8,412 nucleotides of DNA from Thermaerobacter marianensis. Lineage in GTDB: Bacteria; Bacillota; Sulfobacillia; DYIH01; DYIG01. Below the pieces are notes generated by a model, which ran no database searches, was not told the origin of the DNA, and saw nothing but the letters and a program-made list of their open reading frames with translations. Made by a program: the position numbers and the translations under genes. Where the stretch lies: the NCBI GenBank assembly GCA_020723725.1, contig DYIG01000021.1, positions 1-8,412 on the forward strand, in the 5' to 3' direction. Within the stretch, counting starts at the first letter, position 1, and every line of letters starts with the position of its first letter. Shown here piece by piece: positions 1 through 7,260 of this stretch.

Positions 1-477
1 TCCGACGAGACAGACAAAGTTATCGGCCTCAAATTGGGCGCCGACGACTACGTCGTAAAACCCTTCAGCCCGCGTGAGCTGGTCGCACGGGTGGAGGCCG
101 TTCTGCGACGGGCGAACCCTGATGACGGCAGCGGGGGCGCAAACAGGACCAGCCCTATCGGAGAAAAAACCCGGCTGGCGCGCGGCCTCCTGGTCATCGA
201 TACCGAGAAACACCAAGTCCGGCTGGGAGACAGACCCGTGGACCTGACCCCCACGGAGTTCAAACTCCTGGAAACACTCGCCCGGAGACCCGGCCGGGTA
301 TACACCCGCCTGGAACTGGTGGAGCATATCCAGGGCGAGGCCTATGAGGGTTACGAACGCACCATCGACAGCCACATCAAGAACCTGCGGAAGAAACTGC
401 AACAGGCCGGTATGAAGGAAACCTGGATCAAGACGGTTTTCGGGGTGGGGTATAAGTTTGCCGAACAGCAGGGGTAA
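1..477 (+). CDS. Response regulator, OmpR/PhoB family (5' end missing)
   Basis: This is the C-terminal 158 residues of a DNA-binding response regulator; the open frame runs in from the left edge, so the start and the phospho-acceptor Asp lie outside. What remains of the receiver domain shows the GADDYVVKPF block (about residues 13-22), whose Lys is the conserved switch lysine, followed by the last receiver helix (SPRELVARVEAVLRR). After a Gly/Asn-rich linker comes a complete OmpR-type winged helix with the LTPTEFKLLETLARRPGRV block, the recognition helix around ERTIDSHIKNLRKKL and the C-terminal hairpin FGVGYKF. The gene ends with TAA at 475-477, and the histidine kinase follows 10 nt later, so the two are probably cotranscribed as a two-component pair. 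The target genes cannot be told. The family call is secure; a specific name (PhoP, BaeR, etc.) is not justified. Confidence 0.95.
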   Translation, partial: SDETDKVIGLKLGADDYVVKPFSPRELVARVEAVLRRANPDDGSGGANRTSPIGEKTRLARGLLVIDTEKHQVRLGDRPVDLTPTEFKLLETLARRPGRVYTRLELVEHIQGEAYEGYERTIDSHIKNLRKKLQQAGMKETWIKTVFGVGYKFAEQQG

Positions 478-487
478 TAAAAGCTTT

Positions 488-1696
488 ATGCAACTGATCC
501 CAGCCGCCCCTCATCTCAAGCTGAACATCCAAAGTCGGCTGCTGCTGGCGTTCCTGGTGCTGTCCGCAGTCGTCCTGGCCTTTGCCGCCCTTTTCGCCAC
601 CCAGTTCGTCACCTTCCAGTACATCCAACACCTCGTCCTGGAGCGCATAGACCCGGAACACATGCAGGGACCCCTGGGACCCGCTATGAATGAGGTGCTG
701 AAGCAACTGAACGGACCAGACCGGGCAGTCCTGGCACGCCTCCGTTACGGCATCCTCCAGGCCGGCGCCCTGGCACTGGCACTGAGTGTTCTGTTCAGTT
801 ATCTCCTGTCCCGTCACATCACCCGGCCGATCATGGCCATGCACGCGGTAGCGGTGCGCATGGCCCGGGGCGACTTCAGCCAGCGCGTGCCGGTCACTGG
901 TAACGATGATCTGAACGACTTGGCGCGGGCGCTCAACACAATGGCCCATAACCTCGAGGAAGCCAACCGCCTGCGCAAGCTCATGGTCGCCGACCTCGCC
1001 CATGAGCTCCGAACGCCATTGACCGGCCTGCGCAGTTACGTAGAAGCGATGCGGGAAGGCGTCCTGCCGACTGATAAAGAGAATATGGATGTTGTGCTCT
1101 CTGAAACACTGCGCTTGCAACGGCTGGTCCGGGAATTACACGAGTTGTCTCTTCTAGACGCCAATGCGCTGGCGCTGGAGTTGGGACCCGTCGACCCTGC
1201 GGCGATCATCAGGCAGGTGGCCTCCCTTCACCAAACGGAGATAACGGCCAAAGGGCAGCGCCTGGAAATCGACCTGCCGCCAGATTTACCAAAGGTGCAG
1301 GCCGACGCGGACCGGCTGGCCCAGATCCTGCATAACCTGTTGACCAATGCCGTCACCCATACCCCGGAAGGAGGAATGATCCGCATCAGCGCCCACCTGG
1401 AAAAACCAGCCACCAATCGGGTCGGGGGTGTCGCAAACGGTAACCGGCCCCTGCTCCGGGTCACGGTCGCCGACACTGGTTCGGGTATCCCCCCTGAGGA
1501 GCTCCCCTTTATTTTCGAACGGTTCTACCGAGCTGATCCCTCACGCAACCGAGCCACTGGTGGTACCGGGCTGGGCTTGACCATCACCCAGAAGCTGGTG
1601 GAAGCCCATGGCGGTACGATCTCGGCCGAAAACCGCCCGGAAGGAGGGGCTGTCTTCAGCTTTACCCTTCCCGTGGCTGTCGCTGATTCACGATGA
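488..1696 (+). CDS. Membrane sensor histidine kinase (HAMP-HisKA-HATPase)
   Basis: This is a 402-residue sensor kinase, the likely partner of the upstream response regulator. Order of parts: TM1 at about residues 18-40, a short extracytoplasmic loop of about 45 residues, TM2 at about 89-108, HAMP at about 109-160, then HisKA with the phospho-accepting His at about 172 (AHELRTP). The ATPase domain follows, with an N box (HNLLTNAV, about 282-289), G1 (DTGSG, about 329-333), F box (FIFERFYRAD, about 341-350) and G2 (GTGLGL, about 359-364). All catalytic boxes are present, so it should be active. The small sensor loop has no recognisable ligand-binding domain, so the signal is unknown. The ATG at 488 was chosen. 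A TTG at 458 would add 10 residues and overlap the regulator gene by 20 nt. Neither has a strong ribosome binding site. It resembles BaeS/PhoR-type kinases only in general architecture. Confidence 0.93.
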   Translation: MQLIPAAPHLKLNIQSRLLLAFLVLSAVVLAFAALFATQFVTFQYIQHLVLERIDPEHMQGPLGPAMNEVLKQLNGPDRAVLARLRYGILQAGALALALSVLFSYLLSRHITRPIMAMHAVAVRMARGDFSQRVPVTGNDDLNDLARALNTMAHNLEEANRLRKLMVADLAHELRTPLTGLRSYVEAMREGVLPTDKENMDVVLSETLRLQRLVRELHELSLLDANALALELGPVDPAAIIRQVASLHQTEITAKGQRLEIDLPPDLPKVQADADRLAQILHNLLTNAVTHTPEGGMIRISAHLEKPATNRVGGVANGNRPLLRVTVADTGSGIPPEELPFIFERFYRADPSRNRATGGTGLGLTITQKLVEAHGGTISAENRPEGGAVFSFTLPVAVADSR

Positions 1697-1757
1697 CCCA
1701 AAATGTCTGGCCAGCAGCAGAACCCGGTGGGTGGGCGGAGTCGGTTCACGTTCCTGC

Positions 1758-1788
1758 GGCTGGGGTGGTGGTGTGATAAACTCCAGCC
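1758..1788 (+). repeat. Small hairpin downstream of the kinase gene
   Basis: GGCTGGGG (1758-1765) can pair with CTCCAGCC (1781-1788) around a 15-nt loop. As plus-strand RNA it makes eight pairs including one G-U. On the minus strand the same position is an A-C mismatch, so it is better as a plus-strand transcript. It lies about 60 nt after the kinase stop and is followed by A residues, not a T-tract, so it is not a standard intrinsic terminator. Its function is unknown. Confidence 0.35.
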
Positions 1789-1790
1789 AA

Positions 1791-1901
1791 AAAGCGGGGG
1801 TTTGCGGGGTGATTTGCCGTGCAAAGGGTTTCAGCACGTCAGCTGCATATGTCCCTCTTGCGGAGACGCCAGCGGCCGGGTACCGGTTCAAACCCCGCTT
1901 T
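1791..1901. repeat. Long inverted repeat in the convergent intergenic gap
   Basis: AAAGCGGGGGTTTG (1791-1804) is complementary to CAAACCCCGCTTT (1889-1901), giving 13 base pairs with one bulged G and closing an 84-nt interior. The interior can form smaller stems: TTTGC/GCAAA (1813-1817 with 1821-1825), or alternatively CGTGC/GCACG (1818-1822 with 1834-1838), and a GCG-GAGA-CGC hairpin (1860-1869). A second copy of the 5' arm, GCGGGGT at 1804-1810, can compete for ACCCCGC at 1892-1898. Read on the minus strand, the outer stem ends in CTTTTT, so it may help end suf transcription. Read on the plus strand, the tail is the weaker CTTTCTATT. It could also be a structured RNA or a miniature mobile element, but no target-site duplication is evident. 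The rest of the 1697-1978 gap holds no convincing gene. Confidence 0.5.
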
Positions 1902-1978
1902 CTATTGTCAAGGACGGTGAATGTAATGTGGCCTGATCTTTCCGGTATTTTGGGAGAGGTACACTGGTGTGTCCTTGA

Positions 1979-3412
1979 TTAACCCACCGACCCCGTCATC
2001 TCCAGGTTGAGCAGACGGTTCAGCTCCACCGCGTACTCCATGGGCAGCTCCTTGGCGAAGGGCTCGATGAAGCCCATGACGATCATGCCGACCGCCTCCT
2101 GCTCGCTCAGGCCGCGGCTCATCAGGTAGAAGAGCTGCTCCTCGCTGACCTTGCTGGCGGTGGCCTCGTGTTCCACTGAGGGGCTGTCGCCGGTTACTTC
2201 CATGTAGGGGATGGTGTCGGAACGCGAGTCGTCGTCGAGCATGAGCGCGTCACACTTGACGTTGGCGCGGGCGCCCTCGGCATTGCCGCCCATGTGCACC
2301 AGGCCGCGGTACGTGGTCAGCCCCCCGCCACGGCTGATGGACTTGGAGATGATGCGGGAGGTGGTGTTGGGGGCCAGGTGGATCACCTTCGCCCCGGCGT
2401 CCTGGATCTGGCCGCTCTTGGCCACGGCGATGGAGACGATGTCGGCCTTGGCGCCGCTACCCTTCATGATGACCGCGGGGTACTTCATGGTGACCTTGCT
2501 GCCGATGTTGCCGTCGATCCACTCCATGGTCGCGTTCTCATGGGCCACGGCCCGTTTGGTGACCAGGTTATAGACGTTGTTGGACCAGTTCTGGATGGTG
2601 GTGTAGCGGCAGCGGGCACCTTCCTTGACAATGATCTCCACCACGGCGCTGTGGAGGGAGTAGCTGGAGTAGACCGGGGCGCTGCACCCCTCGACGTAAT
2701 GGACGAAGCTGCCCGGCTCGCAGATGATCAGGGTGCGTTCGAACTGTCCCATGTTGCGGGCATTGATACGGAAGTAGGCCTGGAGGGGGATCTCCACCTT
2801 CACCCCGGCGGGGACCCAGATGAAGCTGCCGCCGCTCCAGACCGCGCTGTTGAGGGCAGCGAACTTGTTGTCGGCAGGGGGGATGACCGACCCGAAGTGC
2901 TCCTCCAGGATATCGGGATACTCCAGGACCGCAGTGTCGGTGTCGACGAAGACGACCCCCTGGGCCTCGAGTTCCTTCTGGATCTTATGGTAGATCACAG
3001 TGGATTCGTACTGTGCGGCCACGCCCGCCAGGTGCTGCTTTTCGGCCTCGGGGATGCCGAGCTTCTCGAAGGTCTCGCGGATGGTATCGGGCACGTCGTT
3101 CCAGTCCTGCCGAGGCCCATCGGTCGGCCGGACGTAGTAATGTATGTCGTCGAAGTTGATCTCGGAGAGGTTCACACCCCATGTGGGGACCGGCATCTTC
3201 TCGAACTGATCATAGGACTTCAGGCGGAACTCGCGCATCCAGCGGGGCTCACCCTTCAGGATGGAAATCTCCTCGACCAGGTCGCGCGAGAGGCCCTTGG
3301 GCGACTTGATAACATAATCTTCCGGGCTGCAGAAGTCATAAGAGCCACAGGACGTTTGGCAAGACGCCGGGTCCACCTGTTGGTTGGTATTGCACCCTGA
3401 TTCGGGAGTCAT
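1979..3412 (-). CDS. sufB: SufB, Fe-S cluster assembly scaffold protein
   Basis: SufB is the core of the SufBCD scaffold on which Fe-S clusters are built in the cytoplasm. The 477-residue protein matches Gram-positive SufB throughout. It has the blocks NKFAALNSAVWSGG, GQFERTLII and VHYVEGCSAPVY, and the C-terminal FYLMSRG and ELPMEYAVE motifs. Cys387 (VKCD) corresponds to the assembly Cys405 of E. coli SufB, and His415/Glu416 (VEHEA) to His433/Glu434. Oddly, the first 30 residues carry four cysteines (C7, C18, C22, C28; spacing CX10CX3CX5C) before the conserved domain. The start is placed at ATG 3412 because AAGGGG sits 9 nt upstream. An in-frame ATG at 3421 (480 residues) directly abuts that sequence and overlaps sufU by 8 nt. 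With 3412, the sufU stop and sufB start read TAG-T-ATG, suggesting coupled translation. It is the last gene of the operon. Confidence 0.97.
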   Translation of the reverse strand: MTPESGCNTNQQVDPASCQTSCGSYDFCSPEDYVIKSPKGLSRDLVEEISILKGEPRWMREFRLKSYDQFEKMPVPTWGVNLSEINFDDIHYYVRPTDGPRQDWNDVPDTIRETFEKLGIPEAEKQHLAGVAAQYESTVIYHKIQKELEAQGVVFVDTDTAVLEYPDILEEHFGSVIPPADNKFAALNSAVWSGGSFIWVPAGVKVEIPLQAYFRINARNMGQFERTLIICEPGSFVHYVEGCSAPVYSSYSLHSAVVEIIVKEGARCRYTTIQNWSNNVYNLVTKRAVAHENATMEWIDGNIGSKVTMKYPAVIMKGSGAKADIVSIAVAKSGQIQDAGAKVIHLAPNTTSRIISKSISRGGGLTTYRGLVHMGGNAEGARANVKCDALMLDDDSRSDTIPYMEVTGDSPSVEHEATASKVSEEQLFYLMSRGLSEQEAVGMIVMGFIEPFAKELPMEYAVELNRLLNLEMTGSVG

Positions 3413-3413
3413 A

Positions 3414-3866
3414 CTATTCATCCCCTTCAGCCAGTCTGCCCGTGCACTTTTCGAACGCGTGCCAAGCCAGGGTCGCGCACTTTACCCTGACAGGGTAACG
3501 GGTAACGCCCTGAAGCGCCTGGGCATCACCCAGCGATTCGAAGTCCCCGTCCTCGCCTTTCATCATGGAAAGGAAGCGTTCCAGGACCTCCCTGGCTTCG
3601 CTCAGACGTTTCCCTTTCACGAGCTGTGTCATCATGGAGGCCGATGCCTGGCTTATGGAACACCCCTGTCCGGAGAACCTGATGTCCTTGACCACCCGTT
3701 CGGACTGCTTATCCCCGGGTTCCAGGGCCACCTCTACCTTGATAAGGTCGCCGCAGGTGGGGTTATGCAGCTCCCAGGAGGCGTCGGGGTTCTCCAGGGT
3801 CCCGCAGTTCCTCGGGTGGGCGTAGTGGTCCATCATCACTTCCTGGTAAAGCTCAGACAATGACAT
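3414..3866 (-). CDS. sufU: SufU, zinc-dependent sulfurtransferase partner of SufS
   Basis: SufU accepts persulfide sulfur from SufS and passes it to the SufBCD scaffold; in Gram-positive bacteria it replaces SufE. The 150-residue protein has the IscU-like fold signatures MDHYAHPRNCGTLENPD, NPTCGD, GQGCSIS and VKCATLAW. The expected zinc ligands are all present: Cys38, Asp40, Cys69 and Cys130. The stretch of about 18-20 residues between the GQGC and VKC regions that separates SufU from IscU appears to be present (around ERFLSMMKGEDGDFESLGD). The ATG at 3866 has AAGGAG 10 nt upstream. The gene overlaps the end of sufS by 14 nt, which with the position between sufS and sufB supports the role as sulfur relay. 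An IscU scaffold is the alternative, but the operon and the SufU-type insertion argue against it. Confidence 0.96.
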   Translation of the reverse strand: MSLSELYQEVMMDHYAHPRNCGTLENPDASWELHNPTCGDLIKVEVALEPGDKQSERVVKDIRFSGQGCSISQASASMMTQLVKGKRLSEAREVLERFLSMMKGEDGDFESLGDAQALQGVTRYPVRVKCATLAWHAFEKCTGRLAEGDE

Positions 3867-5124
3867 GTCGGAAGAACTCCTTAACGCGTGTTATGGCCTG
3901 GACCATGCGGTCCACGTCTTCTTCGTCATTGTAGATATAGAAGCTGGCCCGGTTGGTCGCCGGCACATTCAGCCACTCCATCAAGGGTTGGGCGCAGTGA
4001 TGGCCCGCCCTTATGGCCACGCCCTCTTCATTCAAGACAGTGGCCACGTCATGCGGGTGGATGCCCTTGATGTTAAAGGATATCAACCCTGCGCGGTCCC
4101 CGGCGGGGCCGTGCATTTCGACGTAACCCAGTTCCCCAAGCCTGTGCATAGCCAGCTTGACGAGTTGCCGCTCGTGGGATTCGATCTGCTCCATGCCCAG
4201 TCCCTCGAGGTAGTCGATGGCGGCGGCCAAACCGATGGCACCGGCGATGTTAGGGGTGCCCGCTTCAAACTTGTAGGGTATCTCGTTCCAGCCCGCTGTC
4301 TCGAGGTGGACGTAGCTGATCATGTCCCCGCCAAACAGAAACGGGTCCATGGCTTCCAGGAGGTCGGCCCTGCCGTAGAGAACGCCGATCCCTGTCGGGC
4401 CAAGCATCTTGTGTCCCGAGATGGCGAGGAAATCGCACCCCAGGGAAGCAACGTTTACAGGCATGTGCGGCACGCTCTGCGCCCCGTCCACGAGCACGAC
4501 GGCCTCGGCTTCACGGGCAGCCCTGCAAATCTCGGCAACGGGGTTGATCGTCCCGAGCACGTTGGATCCCTGGGAGACCGCCACCAGGCGCGTCCTTTCA
4601 TTGAGCAGGCGATAGAAGGATTCCATGTCCAAACGCCCGTCGGGTGTCAGGTCGATGAAGCGCAACCGGGCGCCGGTCGCCCCGGCTAACTGTTGCCAGG
4701 GGACGAGGTTGGAGTGGTGCTCCATGGGGGTGGTGATTATCTCGTCACCCGGTCCTACGTTGCGCCTTCCCCAGGCATAGGCCACGAGGTTGACGGCCTC
4801 GGTGGCGTTGCGGGTGAATACGATCTCGGAGGGCTTGGAAGCGCCGATGAACCCGGCCACCCGCTCACGGGCGCCCTCGTATAACTCCGTGGCCCGGGCA
4901 CCGAGGTCGTGAATGGCCCGATGCACGTTGGCGTTGCTTTCAAGGTAGTAGGACGAGAGGGCGTTCACCACCTGGATCGGTTTTTGGGTGGTCGCGGCAT
5001 TGTCCAGGTAGACCAGTGACTTGCCCCTGATCTTGGTATTTAAAATGGGAAAATCCTTTTTAATGCGTTCGGTGTCCAGTTGTCTCGCGCCCACTCTATT
5101 CAGCCCCGCCACCAATGGGTTCAT
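3853..5124 (-). CDS. sufS: SufS, PLP-dependent cysteine desulfurase
   Basis: SufS removes sulfur from L-cysteine, giving alanine and an enzyme persulfide that SufU collects. The sequence is a full-length group II (SufS/CsdA-type) desulfurase of about 423 residues. The N-terminal DFPIL...YLDNAATTQKP block is followed by EHHSN, VDGAQSVPH and the PLP-binding lysine in SGHKMLGPTG (Lys239). The catalytic Cys is in RAGHHCAQP (Cys377). Start choice: ATG 5124 has GGGTGG 5 nt upstream and overlaps sufD by 29 nt. A GTG at 5094 lies one base after the sufD stop (TAG-A-GTG), gives 413 residues and fits the family N-terminus at least as well. An upstream ATG at 5217 would overlap sufD by 122 nt and adds only unrelated Cys/Arg-rich sequence, so it is rejected. 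SufU follows with a 14-nt overlap. Confidence 0.96.
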   Translation of the reverse strand: MNPLVAGLNRVGARQLDTERIKKDFPILNTKIRGKSLVYLDNAATTQKPIQVVNALSSYYLESNANVHRAIHDLGARATELYEGARERVAGFIGASKPSEIVFTRNATEAVNLVAYAWGRRNVGPGDEIITTPMEHHSNLVPWQQLAGATGARLRFIDLTPDGRLDMESFYRLLNERTRLVAVSQGSNVLGTINPVAEICRAAREAEAVVLVDGAQSVPHMPVNVASLGCDFLAISGHKMLGPTGIGVLYGRADLLEAMDPFLFGGDMISYVHLETAGWNEIPYKFEAGTPNIAGAIGLAAAIDYLEGLGMEQIESHERQLVKLAMHRLGELGYVEMHGPAGDRAGLISFNIKGIHPHDVATVLNEEGVAIRAGHHCAQPLMEWLNVPATNRASFYIYNDEEDVDRMVQAITRVKEFFRHVIV

Positions 5125-6394
5125 CAATACCACCCGGCCGTTTAAGTAGTTTTTGCAACTTCCTGGAGACTGCATCCTGCAGTCCCTCTTGCAGCCCCTC
5201 CGGCAATGCTCCGTCAAGCACAGGTTGGATGAAGGCCGATACCAGGAGGCTCCTGGCGTCGGCTTCCGCGATGCCCCGGCTCATGAGATAGAAGACCTCT
5301 TCGGGGTCAACCGGCGTTGAGGCGGAGGAGTGGTCCGCCCTGACATCCCTTTCATCAATCAGGAGCGCGGGGTTGTTGTCCGCCCTGGCTGTGCCGCCGA
5401 GCAGCAGTACTTTCTGGGCCTGGGAGGCGTCGGAACCCCTGGCGCCCCGCAGAATCTTGCCCAGACCCCGGTAAACGGCCCGGGCCTGCTCGCCGACCGC
5501 GCCCCTGGCCTCGGTCCGGCTGCGGCTGCCCTCGCCTTCATGGACGGCGCCTGCCGAAACATCAAAGTGCTGCCCTGAATCGGTGAGATAAACGGCGCGG
5601 GCTTCGGAGGATGCATTGCCGCCCTTCAGGAGGGCGGCGGTATCCGAGCGGCTCAGCCTGGCGCCGAGCTCGCAGATGAACCAGCGGACCGAACCGTTGT
5701 CTGCCACCTTCGCCTGGCGCAGGACGTAGCTCAGGGAGGAGGCCTCCCGCTGCTGTATGCTGGCGTATTCCAGGCTGGCGCCCTTCCCAACCGACGCCGT
5801 GACGACTTCCACATAGGCCGGGGTCAGCGCTCCGTCCCCGGATTGACCCGTGTTGCCAGCGGGCCTGTTACCAGAAGGCCGCTCTTCGACAATGCGGACA
5901 GAAGCGCCTTCCCCCAATATGATCACACTGCGGTTTAATACCAAAGAAGCGTTTGAAGCTGGCCGGCAGACGACCCTGATCGGGGTGTCGATTTTTACCC
6001 CGGCCGGGACATAGAGGAAATACCCCGTCCGGAAGAGGGCTCCGTTTAGGGCCAGGAGTTTGTCACTATCCAACCAGTTCCCCCGGAGATGGGCCTCCAG
6101 GGTGTCCGCGTGGAGGCGGGCCGCCGACAGGATGTCGGTGAGGACAGCCCCCCCGGGCAACGGTGTATCCGGGAGTTCAAGCCCGGCGTGTTCCTCGTTG
6201 ATCCCCTCCAGGGACTTGTTGAGGTCCAGGCCCTTGAGGCTGGTGCGCCGCCACCCCTCGTCCTTTGGTCCGGGGAGGGAAAGCCGCTGGGCAACCTGCC
6301 AGGAGTGGTTTCTCAGTTCCTGAAGCCATGCAGGGGCTCCGTTTTGCCGGGGGAACCCCTGAAGGGGGGTCAGGTCGGTCGCTGGCGTGTTCAT
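5096..6394 (-). CDS. sufD: SufD, Fe-S cluster scaffold subunit
   Basis: SufD is the SufB paralogue that pairs with it in the SufBC2D complex and is needed for iron acquisition and cluster building. The 432-residue protein has the usual variable N-terminal helical part, with GWRRTSLKGLDL around residue 47. A beta-helix core follows (YFLYVPAGVKIDTPIRV, about 125-141) and then the C-terminal FYLMSRGIAEADAR block (about 368-381). His355 (ADHSSA) aligns with the SufB-facing His360 of E. coli SufD. The neighbouring Cys of the E. coli protein is not present here. Residues about 172-192 are a Pro/Gly/Asn-rich stretch that looks like a loop insertion between core strands. The start ATG overlaps the sufC stop as ATGA (6391-6394), with GGGGG 7 nt upstream, indicating coupled translation. 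Confidence 0.95.
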   Translation of the reverse strand: MNTPATDLTPLQGFPRQNGAPAWLQELRNHSWQVAQRLSLPGPKDEGWRRTSLKGLDLNKSLEGINEEHAGLELPDTPLPGGAVLTDILSAARLHADTLEAHLRGNWLDSDKLLALNGALFRTGYFLYVPAGVKIDTPIRVVCRPASNASLVLNRSVIILGEGASVRIVEERPSGNRPAGNTGQSGDGALTPAYVEVVTASVGKGASLEYASIQQREASSLSYVLRQAKVADNGSVRWFICELGARLSRSDTAALLKGGNASSEARAVYLTDSGQHFDVSAGAVHEGEGSRSRTEARGAVGEQARAVYRGLGKILRGARGSDASQAQKVLLLGGTARADNNPALLIDERDVRADHSSASTPVDPEEVFYLMSRGIAEADARSLLVSAFIQPVLDGALPEGLQEGLQDAVSRKLQKLLKRPGGIDEPIGGGAE

Positions 6395-7176
6395 GACACG
6401 ACCCCCTGAGCGGCTTCCTGACCGACGAGTTCACGTACCCACTGGTAGCCCTTTTCTTCGATCTCCTCCGCCAGTGACCGGTCCCCGGAGCGCACTATGC
6501 GGCCGTCGACTATCACGTGGACGTGGTCTGGCTCGATGTAATCCAGCATGCGGTTATAGTGGGTGATTACCAAGGTGCCAAAGGACGGCCCGCGCATGGC
6601 GTTTACCCCGCGACAGACGACCTTGAGGGCGTCCACGTCCAGGCCGGAGTCGGTCTCGTCAAGAATGGCGAAGCGGGGTTTGAGCATCAGCATTTGCAGG
6701 GTTTCCATGCGTTTCTTCTCCCCGCCGGAGAAGCCGTCATTCAGATACCTCTTGGCGAAAGCGTCATTCATTTCGAGGAAGGCCATCTTCTCGCGCAGCT
6801 CTTTATGGAAATCCAAAACGTTGACCTTTTCACCCCGGATGGAGTTTACGGCCTGCCGCAGGAAGTTGGCCACGGTTACGCCAGGTATCGCCAGGGGGTA
6901 CTGGAAGGCCAGGAAGAGCCCTGCCCGTGCACGCTCATCGGCGGGCAGCCCGGTCAGATCACGCCCGTCAAGCCGTATGGCGCCCTTTTCGATCTTGTAA
7001 CGAGGGTGCCCCATCAGCGCGAACGACAAGGTGGTTTTGCCGGACCCGTTCGGCCCCATGAGGCTGTGGACCTCTCCGCCGCGGATCACCAGATCAATTC
7101 CCTTTAAGACAGGACGGTCATTGACCGTGACGTGAAGGTCTTCAATTTCCAGTGTCGAAATGTGTTCCGCAGCCAT
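6391..7176 (-). CDS. sufC: SufC, ABC-type ATPase of the SUF scaffold
   Basis: SufC is a cytoplasmic ABC ATPase that binds SufB and SufD and drives conformational changes of the scaffold; it is not a transporter. The 261-residue protein has all the nucleotide-binding motifs. These are Walker A GPNGSGKTT (about 41-49), Q-loop Gln92 (AFQYP), the SufC-type signature FSGGEKKR (about 149-156), Walker B FAILDE (Asp173/Glu174), D-loop SGLD (177-180) and the switch His206 (THYNR). The FSGGEKKRMETLQM and DETDSGLDVDALKVV stretches are specific to SufC. The start is set at ATG 7176, which has GGGGG 7 nt upstream. An ATG at 7182 in the same frame lies only 1 nt after that tract. As first gene of the operon it is read from the promoter at 7231-7260, after a leader of roughly 45-50 nt. 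Confidence 0.97.
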   Translation of the reverse strand: MAAEHISTLEIEDLHVTVNDRPVLKGIDLVIRGGEVHSLMGPNGSGKTTLSFALMGHPRYKIEKGAIRLDGRDLTGLPADERARAGLFLAFQYPLAIPGVTVANFLRQAVNSIRGEKVNVLDFHKELREKMAFLEMNDAFAKRYLNDGFSGGEKKRMETLQMLMLKPRFAILDETDSGLDVDALKVVCRGVNAMRGPSFGTLVITHYNRMLDYIEPDHVHVIVDGRIVRSGDRSLAEEIEEKGYQWVRELVGQEAAQGVVS

Positions 7177-7230
7177 GCCCATACCCCCATTGGCTCACAT
7201 GAGCGGTTGATCGCAATTAAAGGCTTTTTT

Positions 7231-7260
7231 ATTATATTTACAACCTTTACACTATGTAAA
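7231..7260 (-). promoter_or_regulatory. Putative sigma-A-type promoter of the suf operon
   Basis: On the minus strand, a perfect -10 hexamer TATAAT (7236 to 7231) is preceded by an 18-nt spacer and a -35 hexamer TTTACA (7260 to 7255), four of six matches to TTGACA. The predicted transcript would start near 7224 and carry a leader of about 45-50 nt before sufC. The -35 box and spacer lie inside the dyad at 7238-7268, so a protein bound there would block this promoter. Confidence 0.7.

Noticed and set aside
428..1120. Minus-strand open frame (230 codons) opposite the histidine kinase
   Set aside because: It overlaps the TM, HAMP and HisKA regions of a clear kinase. Its Gln/His-rich translation is typical of antisense reading.
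1884..1897. T-arm-like sequence GGTTCAAACCCC suggesting a tRNA gene in the convergent gap
   Set aside because: The flanking bases do not pair as a 5-bp T stem, and no matching acceptor, D or anticodon arms could be built around it. The bases pair better with the upstream GGGGGTTTG arm.
1608..1982. Possible small proteins in the gap after the kinase (frames at 1608-1982, 1703-1936 and 1688-1891)
   Set aside because: None has a good ribosome binding site. Their translations are Trp/Gly/Cys-rich without domain signatures, and they run through the inverted-repeat element.
2294..3400. Long plus-strand open frame (368 codons) opposite sufB
   Set aside because: It is fully antisense to a well-conserved sufB gene. 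Its translation is Gly/Asp/Val/Leu-rich without a recognisable domain, as expected for a shadow frame in GC-rich DNA.
3865..4689. Plus-strand open frame (274 codons) opposite sufS
   Set aside because: It is antisense to conserved SufS and its translation contains no family motif.
5125..5217. N-terminal Cys/Arg-rich extension of SufS from ATG 5217
   Set aside because: It would overlap sufD by 122 nt, has no counterpart in the SufS family, and better-placed starts exist at 5124 and 5094.
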